A DNA stretch of 64,000 nucleotides. Source: Sweltsa coloradensis. Its lineage: Eukaryota; Arthropoda; Insecta; Plecoptera; Chloroperlidae. Positions 1-9,130 of this stretch are shown in pieces. The stretch covers positions 744,001 through 808,000 of the forward strand of contig JAMZAV010000161.1 of the NCBI GenBank assembly GCA_024449915.1. The letters are read 5' to 3'. Both the position numbers and the translations under genes were made by a program. Under the pieces are notes generated by a model, which was given only the letters and a program-made list of their open reading frames with translations, searched no databases and was not told the origin of the DNA. The first letter of the stretch is position 1, and each line of letters begins with the position of its first letter.

Positions 1-356
1 ATAGTTTGCTACGGCAGTTTTATATTTATTATTATTTATATTTATTAAATACATGCATGATCATGAGCCTAAGAATAGCACAGGAGCTCAAAACAATAAT
101 AAACATAATGTTACGTAGTTACATTACAATGCGCATACGTACATTTTCAACACACGTACAGGGAAAATGGATATGGAATATAGACCGCTTTATAAGCATA
201 ATTCTCTTTGTTAGTAATCATGACTGCAGTTTTGTAATACCGTTTAAGAAAGTAGAAATTTTAAGTTTAAGTTAAGTTTATTTTATAACTTCAATCAATA
301 ACATGAACAGTGTGGTATAGTTATTATGAAAGACATACTGTGAAACATTTGTGTTA
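1..356. other. AT-rich intergenic sequence, nothing recognised
   Basis: No coding, RNA or repeat signature is visible. The one long open frame here has no domain-like composition and is chance. Confidence 0.5.
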
Positions 357-360
357 TTAA

Positions 361-996
361 AGGGGTATTTAACCGCTAAACTCAAAAAATATATTTCATT
401 CAGGCTAACTAGTAATGAATTTAGCAATTAACAGAAAAATTATTGGGGCCACCATGACCTCCCGAAAGATTGTCAAACATGACATTCTTCGAGCTAGGTC
501 CCATCGGCAAAATTATCCCATCAAAAATAACATGGGGACGATCTTTATGCCCCGTGGCCTTGAAGGATTTAGATAAAAAAATATTGGCCATTATTGACGT
601 ACTCTACGGCCTTTTCTGTAAATTCTCTATATTTTTTTGTAATTTGGGCAAGTAGTTCGGTCAAAATATGCTGATTACCAAGATGGGGTGTGATTTTGGA
701 ATGCATATTTTTGCGTGTTTGAGGGTATATTTGGGCACAGTTTTAAGACACGATGTAAAAGATTTGCATTTTAGATTGGTACTATGATCTAGTATCTATG
801 TGGACCAAAAAAGAAGCAGGTTAAAATCGATTTAAAAAATTTCCCAAAACACCAATTTTCGCAAATTTCTGGATAAAAAAATTGAAAACGTGTTAAATCA
901 CTGTTACAAGATATAATTTTTTAAACTGTCATTTTAGTGTAGTATTGTGCTATAGATTATGTGTTAAAAAATATTTTTTTTGAGTTAATAGCCCCT
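361..996 (+). mobile_element. TTAA-flanked MITE, copy A
   Basis: A 636-bp non-autonomous DNA element. It is bounded on both sides by TTAA (357-360 and 997-1000), begins AGGGGTATTTAACCGC and ends with the inverse of AGGGGCTATTAACTC, so the ends are imperfect terminal inverted repeats that also share a CTCAAAAAA block. A second copy in the opposite orientation is present at 19092-19716 and aligns over the full length, which fixes the boundaries. There is no coding capacity. TTAA duplications are typical of piggyBac-type transposases, but the ends do not start with the usual CCC, so the superfamily is inferred only. Confidence 0.82.
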
Positions 997-1000
997 TTAA

Positions 1001-1866
1001 ACACAATCCAGGAATGTATACATCCATCTTGTTCGGGGATGTTGTTGTTTTGCCGGGTGGACGCGTTAGATCATTGAACCAATAACTTATTAAGAACTTC
1101 TGGATTGTTGGTGAATTACAGATCTGAAAGTACGGATTGAATTGTATTAAATATGATCGATTATAAATGATGATGATGTTGAAGAAACGCTGAGCCCGGC
1201 TATCTCGGCAAAAATTGTTTCGTGCCCTAGATATTGCTGTGAAGAACACAACTCAACCCGACATTGTTGGAAATGAGTATTCATTGTTATTTATTATCGA
1301 TTCTTACTTCATGATTTTTCGATTTTATTCCATGTGCAAATTGCAATACTAGTGGTAACAGTATGACCACCCCCCCCCCACAATCTAGCAACACATGCGA
1401 GTCGACGCCACTTATTCAAATACCTCGCACATAAGGGTTCACATACCTGGTCAATTATTGAACGCAAATTATGGGCTCTCTGCCAATGCATTACTTATAA
1501 AAATGTTTTATCTCTTTTTCTAGGTCGCTTTATTAGTTCCACGTGTTATTTATACCGGCAATTTTTATTGTTTATTTCCTTCATTGCAGTCTGTGTGTGT
1601 ATGTATGTGTGGTACTTTATAGTACTATAAAGTATAAATAAAATAAGTTTCTAGAAAGAAAAACATGTGCATGGAACTTTTTAATTGGTGAGTTAGTGCC
1701 AAATTGTTTGAAATTGTGGTAATGTTCAAGCTTTTTGTTTGACACTGGCGTTTCAGGTATTATATTTTGCGACACTTAACAATCACGTTATTGCACCGGT
1801 TTAACATGGTACGTTCACAGATATTTATTATGTAATGTATAAATTATTTATTTAACTTATGAGATG
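1001..1866. other. Non-coding, poly-C tract and short palindrome
   Basis: Holds a C10-type tract at about 1370-1379 and a 22-bp perfect palindrome of TACTTTATAGT type at 1613-1634. No gene is recognised. Confidence 0.5.
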
Positions 1867-1936
1867 AATAAACAAATAAATACACTCAGTAAATTTGTGT
1901 TAAGAGTCTACCCAGTCAGTTGCATAATTGAAGGAT
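1867..1936 (-). repeat. Degraded SINE 3' end, family A
   Basis: On the minus strand this reads GACTGGGTAGACTC followed by an AAATTTATT-rich tail. It matches the 3' end of the family A SINE seen best at 17098-17254. The hairpin 5' of it is partly eroded. Confidence 0.6.
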
Positions 1937-3102
1937 TTCGTTGCACGTGAATTCCTCTACAATATGTGCACATGTATGTTCATAGCGAGAGTATGATTAG
2001 GGCCATGTATATATCACATTATTAACCGTAGCCTACGTCTTTTAAGTGTGTGTCACGTATCACGATAAAAATCGACCATGACATCCCAATGACTTCAAAT
2101 TATTTTCTTACTCTTGAACTAGGATAACACAATGTTTTTAGTGACCCTGGTGATAAGGGAGGTAATTAGCTTCCCCCTTAAAAGAGTTTGAATATTTTTT
2201 ATCTCGCCACCTCCACCAACGGGAGTTGAACGCTGGAACACGCGCGGTATATAGCGGTAAGGTTAGCTATGTTTACTGAAGGAACCGATTCCTTGGTAGA
2301 TCGTCCGATACTCCTCTATGTCCGCGAAGAAAAAGACGCTCCTTCTATTGACAAATGAGTACAATGACAGCAGCTAGCGTGCGCGTGGCATTTAGAAGAG
2401 CCTGCCTTTGTGTTATGCATTGCTTTTAGACGAGAAAAGTGTTGGAAAATAAATTACTCTCACGTCTTATGTGTGTTACCCGTACGTTTTGTCTCGAGCG
2501 TCTACAGTCTACACGAACTCGCACGGTCGCATTCGGCTAACAGGGTATTGTATACAGCTTATCATGACTTGTGGAAATACGCGGGCTCTAGGAAAAAAGA
2601 AATGCATCATGTGTGATACTTTAATTATTAGACGCAGTCGCAGTTTTTCGTATGAAAAACAATACCTTTACGTAGTTAATTTTATTCTAAAATCTGACAA
2701 CATTTCGGTGTAGGAGACACTTCTTTAAGTTCAATACGTAGCAATAATTTATTATTTTAAAAATATAAAATATATTTAAAAATGAAAATTGAAATTACCT
2801 CTCACTACAAAATTAATGTCTTTGCTTTCGATTCGTTGGGAAACAAGTGAATTGCAACACATAATTTGGTGTGATAAATTAATTATGAATATTTTTCTTA
2901 GCATGTTATCAGTTCAGTAACTGAGCAGATAGACTCTGAATACGAATATATTTATATATTGTAATTTGATGTAAAACACTGTTATAAGCCTAAAAACTAT
3001 TCATACTTTTAACTGATGGTCATGAAATCATGAATGCTATCACAAAGTTTATCATAACCCCCTTCATAACTCCATTACTTACACTAATACTTTAATAACA
3101 GT
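1937..3102. other. Non-coding stretch with no gene
   Basis: Apart from the tRNA-Ala-like motif at 2203-2218, nothing is recognised. Short open frames around 2410-2713 overlap each other in different frames and have no protein-like features. Confidence 0.45.
2203..2218 (-). repeat. tRNA-Ala 3'-end motif, divergent copy
   Basis: Plus strand CTCGCCACCTCCACCA; read on the minus strand TGGTGGAGGTGGCGAG. It differs at two or three positions from the 17-base motif that recurs eight times in the window. Confidence 0.5.
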
Positions 3103-3565
3103 TTATTTGCTAATATTCTTTCTTTGATTTCTTATGGAATTCTTTTTTGGAATAATTCAACCAATTAAATTTAAGTATTTACTATCCAAAAGAGGGCCCT
3201 AAGGTTCATGTTTCATGTGTCATCCAGAGAATCTTGTGGACCAGTTTTCAAAAACAACAATTTAGTGACTATAGCAGGAATATACATACTTGGAAATCAG
3301 TCTTTTTGTGATAGATTTTCCCAATCGCTTTGAAAAAAATAGTGTAATGCATACACTTGACACAAGAGGTAGACATAATTTACATCAGAGGTGCCACCGA
3401 TTTAAACTATTAGATAACGACCCAGTAAATATTGGTGTGAATTATTGGTATGGGCTATTGACTCGAGAGCTGTTTTTAAAAAGCAATTCAAGCAATATTT
3501 ATTGGAAATCTGTTTTACTCTGTGGCTGATTTTTTAGACAGGCCCTGGAATGGTTTTGTATAAAA
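3103..3565 (+). pseudogene. Jockey/CR1-like LINE ORF2 C-terminal relic
   Basis: A decayed C-terminal end of a non-LTR retrotransposon polymerase. The first frame (3103 to about 3290) reads SLISYGILFWNNS, two in-frame stops at 3166 and 3172, then QKRALRFMFHVSSRESC, GPVFKNNNL and VTIAGIYIL. A frameshift near 3290 continues with SLFVIDFPNRF, HTLDTRGRHNLHQRCHRF and NIGVNYWYGLL. A second shift near 3480 gives NLFYSVADFLDRPWNGF. This series (SYGI-FWG-NS, LQKRALR, RESC-PLF, LTVPGLYIL, H-NTR-NNL-HRL, NIG-KLYN-LP, FYS-EFL) is the signature of the region downstream of the reverse transcriptase in jockey-type elements. The RT core itself is absent, so the insertion is 5'-truncated and long dead. Confidence 0.8.
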
Positions 3566-4404
3566 ATATGGTATATATTGTTTTATTGAGCTGCTGGTTT
3601 TAAACTTTAAGTAGTGTTTAATGAGGGTAAGTTTTATGTTATTGTAGTTAATAGTACATTGTTTTTAAGGTATGTTTAAACTAATTTGACAACTTATAAT
3701 ATTTGTATGTTTGTAACATGACACGTGTTAATTTGTATTATAATTTTTTTTATTAACTCGGCCGCTAAGGCATTTCGTTATTTTGGCCACCCTTGTTTAC
3801 AAAAATTTACATAAAACAAGTACTATTAAGTATCTCAACATTCCCGCCCGACCGTATTCCCGCACTTTATAGCTGTTTGGTATACGAATCGTAAATATTT
3901 TATTTTACTCCTTGGATCTTTCATGTCTATGGCCGCACTAAAAATAACGAAAGAGCTTTATCCATGACAGTAGTGGAATATGTGTAAACCTGTCACAAGT
4001 AGTGGCGATGTTTTTCATCTCTAACTCGCATAATTGCTGGAGAGCGAGTGCTGGGCCAAGTCTATTGTGGGGGGAATGCGGGGGTAGTGTGTGGGGTACA
4101 GATGCCATGCACTTGTTCTTCAATAATGCAACGTACTTAGTCAGCCAGTTAAGTCTTGTAGCTATTTATATGAATTGTCTTGGCAGAGCAATAACAGCGA
4201 GACGCATCTCGGCTTACCTGCCACACCAATCTGTATCTTTTAACAAGACACATCCAAAACAAATTCGTATTTATCTATGACAAAGACTTTCGAAAAGTTG
4301 AGTGGTGAACAAAAGGAACTCTTTACACACTGCACCATCATTAATATTCAATATGGCAAACTGAAATTTATGAACAGATTCACTACGATTACAGGGTATT
4401 ATTG
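3566..4404. other. Non-coding stretch with no gene
   Basis: AT-rich apart from a G-rich patch near 4067-4095. The 92-codon open frame at 4002-4280 shows no recognisable domain and is not called. Confidence 0.4.
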
Positions 4405-4468
4405 AAATTAATAAATACATTCACATTTAGAGTCTACCCACTTAGCCATATAACTGATTTTCATTTTT
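4405..4468 (-). repeat. SINE 3' end, family A, truncated
   Basis: On the minus strand ATGAAAATCAGTTATATGGC leads into a GTGGGTAGACTC block and an AAATG...TTATTAATT tail. The inner hairpin is damaged on one side. There is no head, so only the 3' end was inserted or survived. Confidence 0.68.
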
Positions 4469-4704
4469 TTAATATATATTTGTTTTGTCACTATATTTGT
4501 CACTATGGCGACATGTAAGTACTGTAGATGAAAGACTCAAATCCTCCCATTAATTCATCACTTTCCTATGCCTGCATAACTACACTAGACTTACTACATG
4601 CAAACCTATGTAATTAGCTTCATGTCTTTACTAACCTAATTTAACCCTTTTTATTGAATCATTAATATCTTATATAATTATCTGTTTGTGTTACTTAGTA
4701 GAAG

Positions 4705-4990
4705 GGTTGTCGTTCGATATCGATTTCAATATAATCGTTTATTCATCGTTTATTGATCGTTCATCGATAATCGTTTATGTTACATCGATTATTTATTTTA
4801 TCGGTTATCGATTAAAAATAACGATCTATAATCGAATTCAAAATATAGTTGTTTCACACAATTTTAACTATCCGTACCGCCGCACATTAAAGGGATTTTT
4901 CTGGGTGATTCCTTCACTTATCAATAATCTGGAAAACTTAATCGATTACTGATCGAATCGGGAAATAATTATATCGCTCAATATGTCGAT
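4705..4990. repeat. ATCGAT-rich cluster, hAT-like MITE remnant
   Basis: At least eight overlapping CGAT/ATCGAT words (for example GATATCGATTTC, TCATCGATAATCG, TTATCGATTA, TTAATCGATTACTGATCG) are packed into under 300 bp. Subterminal CGAT arrays are common in some hAT-family MITEs. No matching pair of terminal repeats was found, so the element call is tentative. Confidence 0.35.
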
Positions 4991-5212
4991 TAACAAAGTA
5001 AGTGGCATCCGCAATTTAAACCAACTCTACTTATACGCATATTATGATCTTTACGCAAATACTTGTTGTTTTGACCTAGATCCTCATATCATAGTAACTT
5101 GAGCTAAAATCTCGAGAAAGTAGACGAACAAATACATTGGCGAATGATCTTGTACAAACAACTAAGTAAAAGATGAGTTTGAAACGTAACTGACCCGAGT
5201 CTGATCTCTTTC

Positions 5213-5250
5213 ACCCCATTAATCAAGCTCTTTGACAGCGGCTGTCAGTG
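5213..5250. promoter_or_regulatory. Candidate HOX-PBX plus MEIS-type site cluster
   Basis: ATTAATCA (5218-5225, minus strand TGATTAAT, a PBX-HOX type site) is followed 7 bp later by the perfect palindrome TGACAGCGGCTGTCA (5233-5247), two inverted TGACAG TALE-class (MEIS/TGIF) half-sites. The surrounding 60 bp is non-repetitive and less AT-rich than its flanks. Motif matching only; regulatory use is inferred. Confidence 0.3.
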
Positions 5251-6820
5251 GCAATGTCAATCTTACTGTTGATGGGCTTTTAGGGGCCTGACTACCGGAG
5301 ACGCACTAAGTAATGCAGAAGTGGGAGTGGATTTATAATCGAGAGTACGATCAAAATACTCACAAGTGGTTAATTAATCAAAGTGCATGCCTAGTAAACA
5401 TAAGAATGCAAAATGAGGATCAAGATTTATCCTTACAATTTTTTTCAATCAACCAAGTGAAACTCCTAGGTCAAAGTTTGATATGTATAATCGTAGAATA
5501 ATTACAGAAATGGTAGTCTTCTTTACTTGCATGCAGGTTAACGTTGACATTATAAGTAAGGCACTGAAAAACTACATTAAAGGAGTACATTTATCGTAAA
5601 TTAACAATACAAAATCATAAACCAGGATAATACACAATATTTTTTGAAAATCTTTTAGGCTAAAGCTAAAGCCCACAACGTTTGAACATTTATATTCTCG
5701 GCATCTACAATCGGGAGTTGTAGGATGGTAGAAGCTTGGACAATAAGGGCTAGTTACGCTCCCTTTTTAGGTTTTCCCGTACTCGTGCTTGTTATCTTCA
5801 TAATTACGTTTTTATTTTTCAAGTTTTACAAATTTGCATTTGAAAATATATTTGTTATTAATATTCATCTTAGGACGTACACAAACGTTAATTCGAAATG
5901 TAATAATACATAATATTGTCGCTAATATCTAGTGTTGGTTTATTTTATGTGGATAGTTTAAAGGTTAACTAGTTGTGTGCATAAGTTAGTTCTCGATGCA
6001 GTTTTAACAGCTAGTTTATAACTTCGAGTAATGCAATCACCTCAAATACGTTTACATTATCTGTATATTCCATGACATTAGTTCAGACATGTTCGTCCTA
6101 ATCCCTCGCTACAATAAACTTAATTTATTTCCACTGCAATCAGCAAGTTATTCTCTGTTCAGTTCACAGATCTCAAGTTTCGCGATTTAAATCATAATTT
6201 ATGTCAGGTCGTTGAGTAATGGGAACAATTTCGGAAGAAACCGAGTTAAGTCATGGAATAATTAAAGTGTCACCAAGGATGTCACGAATCTTAGTTCCTG
6301 CCCTTATCTCAGTGGAAGACAAATTGATTTCATCAGCGAACTTGGATGTTTTTCTAGGGCTGCGCGTTGCACTGTGGGCCCCGTCTAACTCCGCTCTGGA
6401 CGGAAATAAAGTGGATCTGCTACAGAAATAGTCATTTTAATTTGTCAGTAAAAAACAAAAAAATGTGCGCACTCTTATTTATTGTGGATGGAACTTTGAG
6501 AAACAAATCTAATGCTTTTAACTCGCTTCACTGGAAATCAAATCATTGTTTTAAATTTAGAGATTATGATTTGTGTTTGCAATTACTTTAAGAAAGCCAG
6601 GTGATTTATTTGGTTATAATGAATTATTCTGCTGAGAGAAACTAAAACAGATTTGAGACATTAAACCATATAACTATCTGCATCGAATTCCTCAGAACGG
6701 AATTCAGAATCACTATCTTTCGAAATAGTTATCTGTGTATCTAGTGAATTGATTTTACTGACATGAAAACGTTGGACAAGTGGTTCACAAGTTATTATAA
6801 TAATAATTATCATATTATTT
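5251..6820. other. Non-coding stretch with no gene
   Basis: No repeat copy or exon signature is recognised. Short open frames at 5313-5501, 5725-5913, 6219-6431 and 6367-6591 have no domain-like content. Confidence 0.4.
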
Positions 6821-6842
6821 TTATTATATATATATATATATT

Positions 6843-6880
<38 letters not shown>
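6821..6880. repeat. (TA)n microsatellite
   Basis: Almost pure alternating TA adjoining the left arm of the palindrome at 6910. A matching (TA)n lies on the other side at about 7334-7355, so the palindrome sits inside a TA tract. Confidence 0.9.
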
Positions 6881-6881
<1 letters not shown>

Positions 6882-6909
6882 GGATTGTTGTAGGTTTTCG
6901 CGGCCCGTC

Positions 6910-7331
6910 ATATGATAAAAAAGGATCTTGGGTAAAACCGCTTCGAAAATAAGATGAACCAGGGCAGAACCTGGGCGTACACCGACGTTTCGTCTGTACT
7001 ACGTCAGACATTTTCAAGGTTGACTGTGACTCTACGGAGGTTGGAGTCACAGTGGTTGGCAAGCACGCAGCGCCCGCCTTATATAGCCTCGGCTGAAGGT
7101 GCGGGGCGGCGAGGTTATATAGGTTATACCTCGCCGCCCCGCACCTTCAGCCGAGGCTATATAAGGCGGGCGCTGCGTTCTTGCCAACCACTGTGACTCC
7201 AACCTCCGTAGAGTCACAGTCAACCTTGAAAATGTCTGACGTAGTACAGACGAAACGTCGGTGGACGCCCAGGTTCTGCCTGGTTCATCTTATTTTCGAC
7301 GCGGTTTTACCCAAGATCCTTGTTTTTTATC

Positions 7332-7335
<4 letters not shown>
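6910..7335. mobile_element. Near-perfect 425-bp inverted repeat (foldback element)
   Basis: Left arm about 6910-7115, 12-bp centre TATATAGGTTAT (7116-7127), right arm about 7128-7335. Only a handful of differences separate the arms: one base at GCACGC against GTTCTTG, one at GTACACC against GTGGACG, a small indel near CAGGGCAG and a 2-base indel near the outer edge. The arms are GC-rich around the centre (GGTGCGGGGCGGCGAGG), unlike the AT-rich surroundings. Each arm contains a hammerhead-like block, CTTGAAAATG-GTCTG-loop-CAGAC-GAAACG. The similarity of the arms points to a recent origin or to arm-arm gene conversion. Transcripts would fold into a long double-stranded hairpin. No protein is encoded. 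Confidence 0.85.
7224..7262 (+). ncRNA. Hammerhead-like core in right arm, degenerate
   Basis: Reads CUUGAAAAUG, then a GUCUG/CAGAC stem II with an 8-nt loop, then GAAAC. Compared with the required CUGANGA...GAAA, position C3 is U and G8 is A, so self-cleavage is unlikely. The same block occurs inverted at 6981-7019. Penelope-like elements are known to carry hammerheads; assignment here is inference. Confidence 0.3.
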
Positions 7336-7365
<30 letters not shown>

Positions 7366-7390
7366 TATATCGCAGACTTTCACGGATTGA

Positions 7391-7904
7391 ATATGCAGAC
7401 ATTGTATTTTCGGGTAGTCCGTGTGGTTTTATTATTAGTTCCAACGTTTCGGGCAGTTCTCCCTGCCCATCTTCAAGGAAATTTAAAACATAAAACAATA
7501 TCAAAACAAACAAAACCTTACTTCTTAACAAACACTGCAACTGGATACAAAGACAAAACCAAAAAGCTTAGAAAACATAGGTACTAATGACAACATATTA
7601 TGAACATCCAGATATTTTAAAAACTGTGAAGACATCAACACACTCTATTACTTTTTAGATGACCTCAGCGTACGAGTAGATGGCTCAAGGGGTTCTTGTT
7701 GAGTTTTCTTCCTCTTGTCAACTCTTGTTGTCGGAGGTGGACGGCCTAAAAACATGTCCACAGGGAGAGCTTTTGGTTGAATATGACAGCCTTGCAAAAC
7801 ATGTTTCCATGTGGCTGGAAGTCTTTTAGCAGGGAGAACTGCCCGAAACGTTGGAACTAATAATAAAACCACACGGACTACCCGAAAATACAATGTCTGC
7901 ATAT
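7391..7904. mobile_element. Element with identical 76-bp terminal inverted repeats
   Basis: The left repeat 7391-7466 and right repeat 7829-7904 are exact reverse complements over 76 of 76 bases, beginning ATATGCAGACATTGTATTTT. The 362-bp interior is non-coding. Both arms contain CCAACGTTTCGGGCAGTTC, which on the other strand is the stem II-GAAAC part of a hammerhead-like motif; the left copy continues into the CTTGAAGATGG core and the right does not. The element starts 56 bp after the neighbouring palindrome and lies in the same TA/TG tract, so the two may be related insertions. A non-autonomous Penelope-like element or a long-TIR MITE are the main alternatives. Confidence 0.8.
7443..7478 (-). 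ncRNA. Hammerhead-like motif, C3 substituted
   Basis: On the minus strand: CCTTGAAGAT, stem II GGGCAG/CTGCCC closing a short GGAGAA-type loop, then GAAACGTT and GGAACTA. Stem III can form as GUU-GG-AAC next to a UA cleavage-type step. The core reads UUGAAGA where CUGAAGA is needed, so the present copy is probably inactive. Confidence 0.4.
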
Positions 7905-8940
7905 ATGCATAGAAAGAAAATTAAAAACTTCATAATGTAATATTGCGAAACATAAGCCGCAACCATGATGTGATTATCACTCTAACCGGAATAGAGCCAT
8001 GTCATTGTCGTATTCCTCCCTGAATCAATAATAGGAAATTGCTGAATAATGGGAACAGTTATCGGGTTATGATGCAAATAAAACGCAATGCAATAATTAG
8101 TTGGTTGACATTTCATAAATAATAATTAATGAATGCAGTTGTTATAGTCATCGTGTCACGTCGTTCGATAAAGCAATGCAGTTTTTGTTTTTTCCAATTA
8201 AGTATGTTATAATTTATCAACAATTTATGTCAGCCTTTTCTTTCCGTATTTCATGATACCTCCTTTGCGTTCATTGGTTATTGTTAGATATTTTAACAAA
8301 TTAAAAATGTTATTCATATTTCTTCAGTAACTACTTAAAAAACTAAAAATGTCTATATTTGACAACACGTTCAGTGTGACACTGTAAAAATAATTATGTG
8401 TAACTGTGACATATTGATAATTGTGTTGCTCTTTCTTTGGTCGTCAAAGATAATTAATATGTTATTCACGCATAAGGGCTGATTAATGTTTGTCAAAATG
8501 TATACGAAAGAAACCACTGAGGCACACATTAGGAGTTGAGATGCCAGGGAGTTAGTTCATTCTTGTGCAGAGAGAGAGAGAGAGAGAGAGAGAACGAGTC
8601 ATCATGCACACATTCCTTGGTGTCCCCAGACAGCAGGCTGTCAGAACGTGCAGCTAAAATGCGTCGTATTCTTGTCTATCAAAGTAAAATAATATCTTTT
8701 TAGAAGCACGTTTTGTTTTGAAGAGATCTATATTCATCACACAATGGTGGTCGTTCATATCCATTATCTTTTGTTCAATCATCTTTCATCCTAGAATGGC
8801 CGTAATCAAGACGATGGGAAGCTGATTTGTCACACATTATGATCTAGGGCCTATTACATTACTATTTCTCAATTAAGTTAATCGGGAAACCCAGCCGTAG
8901 GTTATTGATTGTAAGGAAATCAATTTAGAAACTGAAAAAA
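7905..8940. other. Non-coding, with (GA)n tract
   Basis: Contains a pure GA microsatellite at about 8569-8593 and a short CAGCAGGCTG palindrome near 8632. No gene is recognised. Confidence 0.5.
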
Positions 8941-8997
8941 CATCTCGGTCTGGTATCCGGCAATCGGGAGACCCGGGTTCGATACCCGGCTGAGATG
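8941..8997 (+). tRNA. 57-nt tRNA-like sequence lacking a D arm
   Basis: Closed by an 8-bp acceptor-type stem, CATCTCGG (8941-8948) against CTGAGATG (8990-8997). It contains a perfect T arm, CCGGG-TTCGATA-CCCGG, whose loop is a good Pol III B box. A GGTCT/AGACC stem encloses the middle. There is no room for a normal D arm and no clear A box, so this is not a standard cytosolic tRNA. It is flanked by A6 upstream and a TTGTTTTT run downstream, which could extend the stem or act as a Pol III terminator. An internally deleted tRNA or SINE head is the likeliest reading. Confidence 0.5.
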
Positions 8998-9113
8998 TTG
9001 TTTTTAATTTCCGTATAATCATTAACCATATTGTTTAAATGCCAGATAATCGACTACACTATTGTACGCAATTTACGTATAACTTATTTATTTTGATAAA
9101 TATAATTCTTGGG

Positions 9114-9130
9114 ACCCGGCACCTCCACCA
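9114..9130 (-). repeat. tRNA-Ala 3'-end motif (ACCCGGCACCTCCACCA)
   Basis: Exact 17-base copy, minus strand TGGTGGAGGTGCCGGGT. It lies 117 bp from the tRNA-like sequence at 8941-8997, but the sequence between them does not join them into one tRNA. Confidence 0.85.

Noticed and set aside
6841..7587. Several 69-108-codon frames around the palindrome
   Set aside because: They read through inverted repeats and TA/TG microsatellites; the same peptide appears on both strands because of the palindrome.
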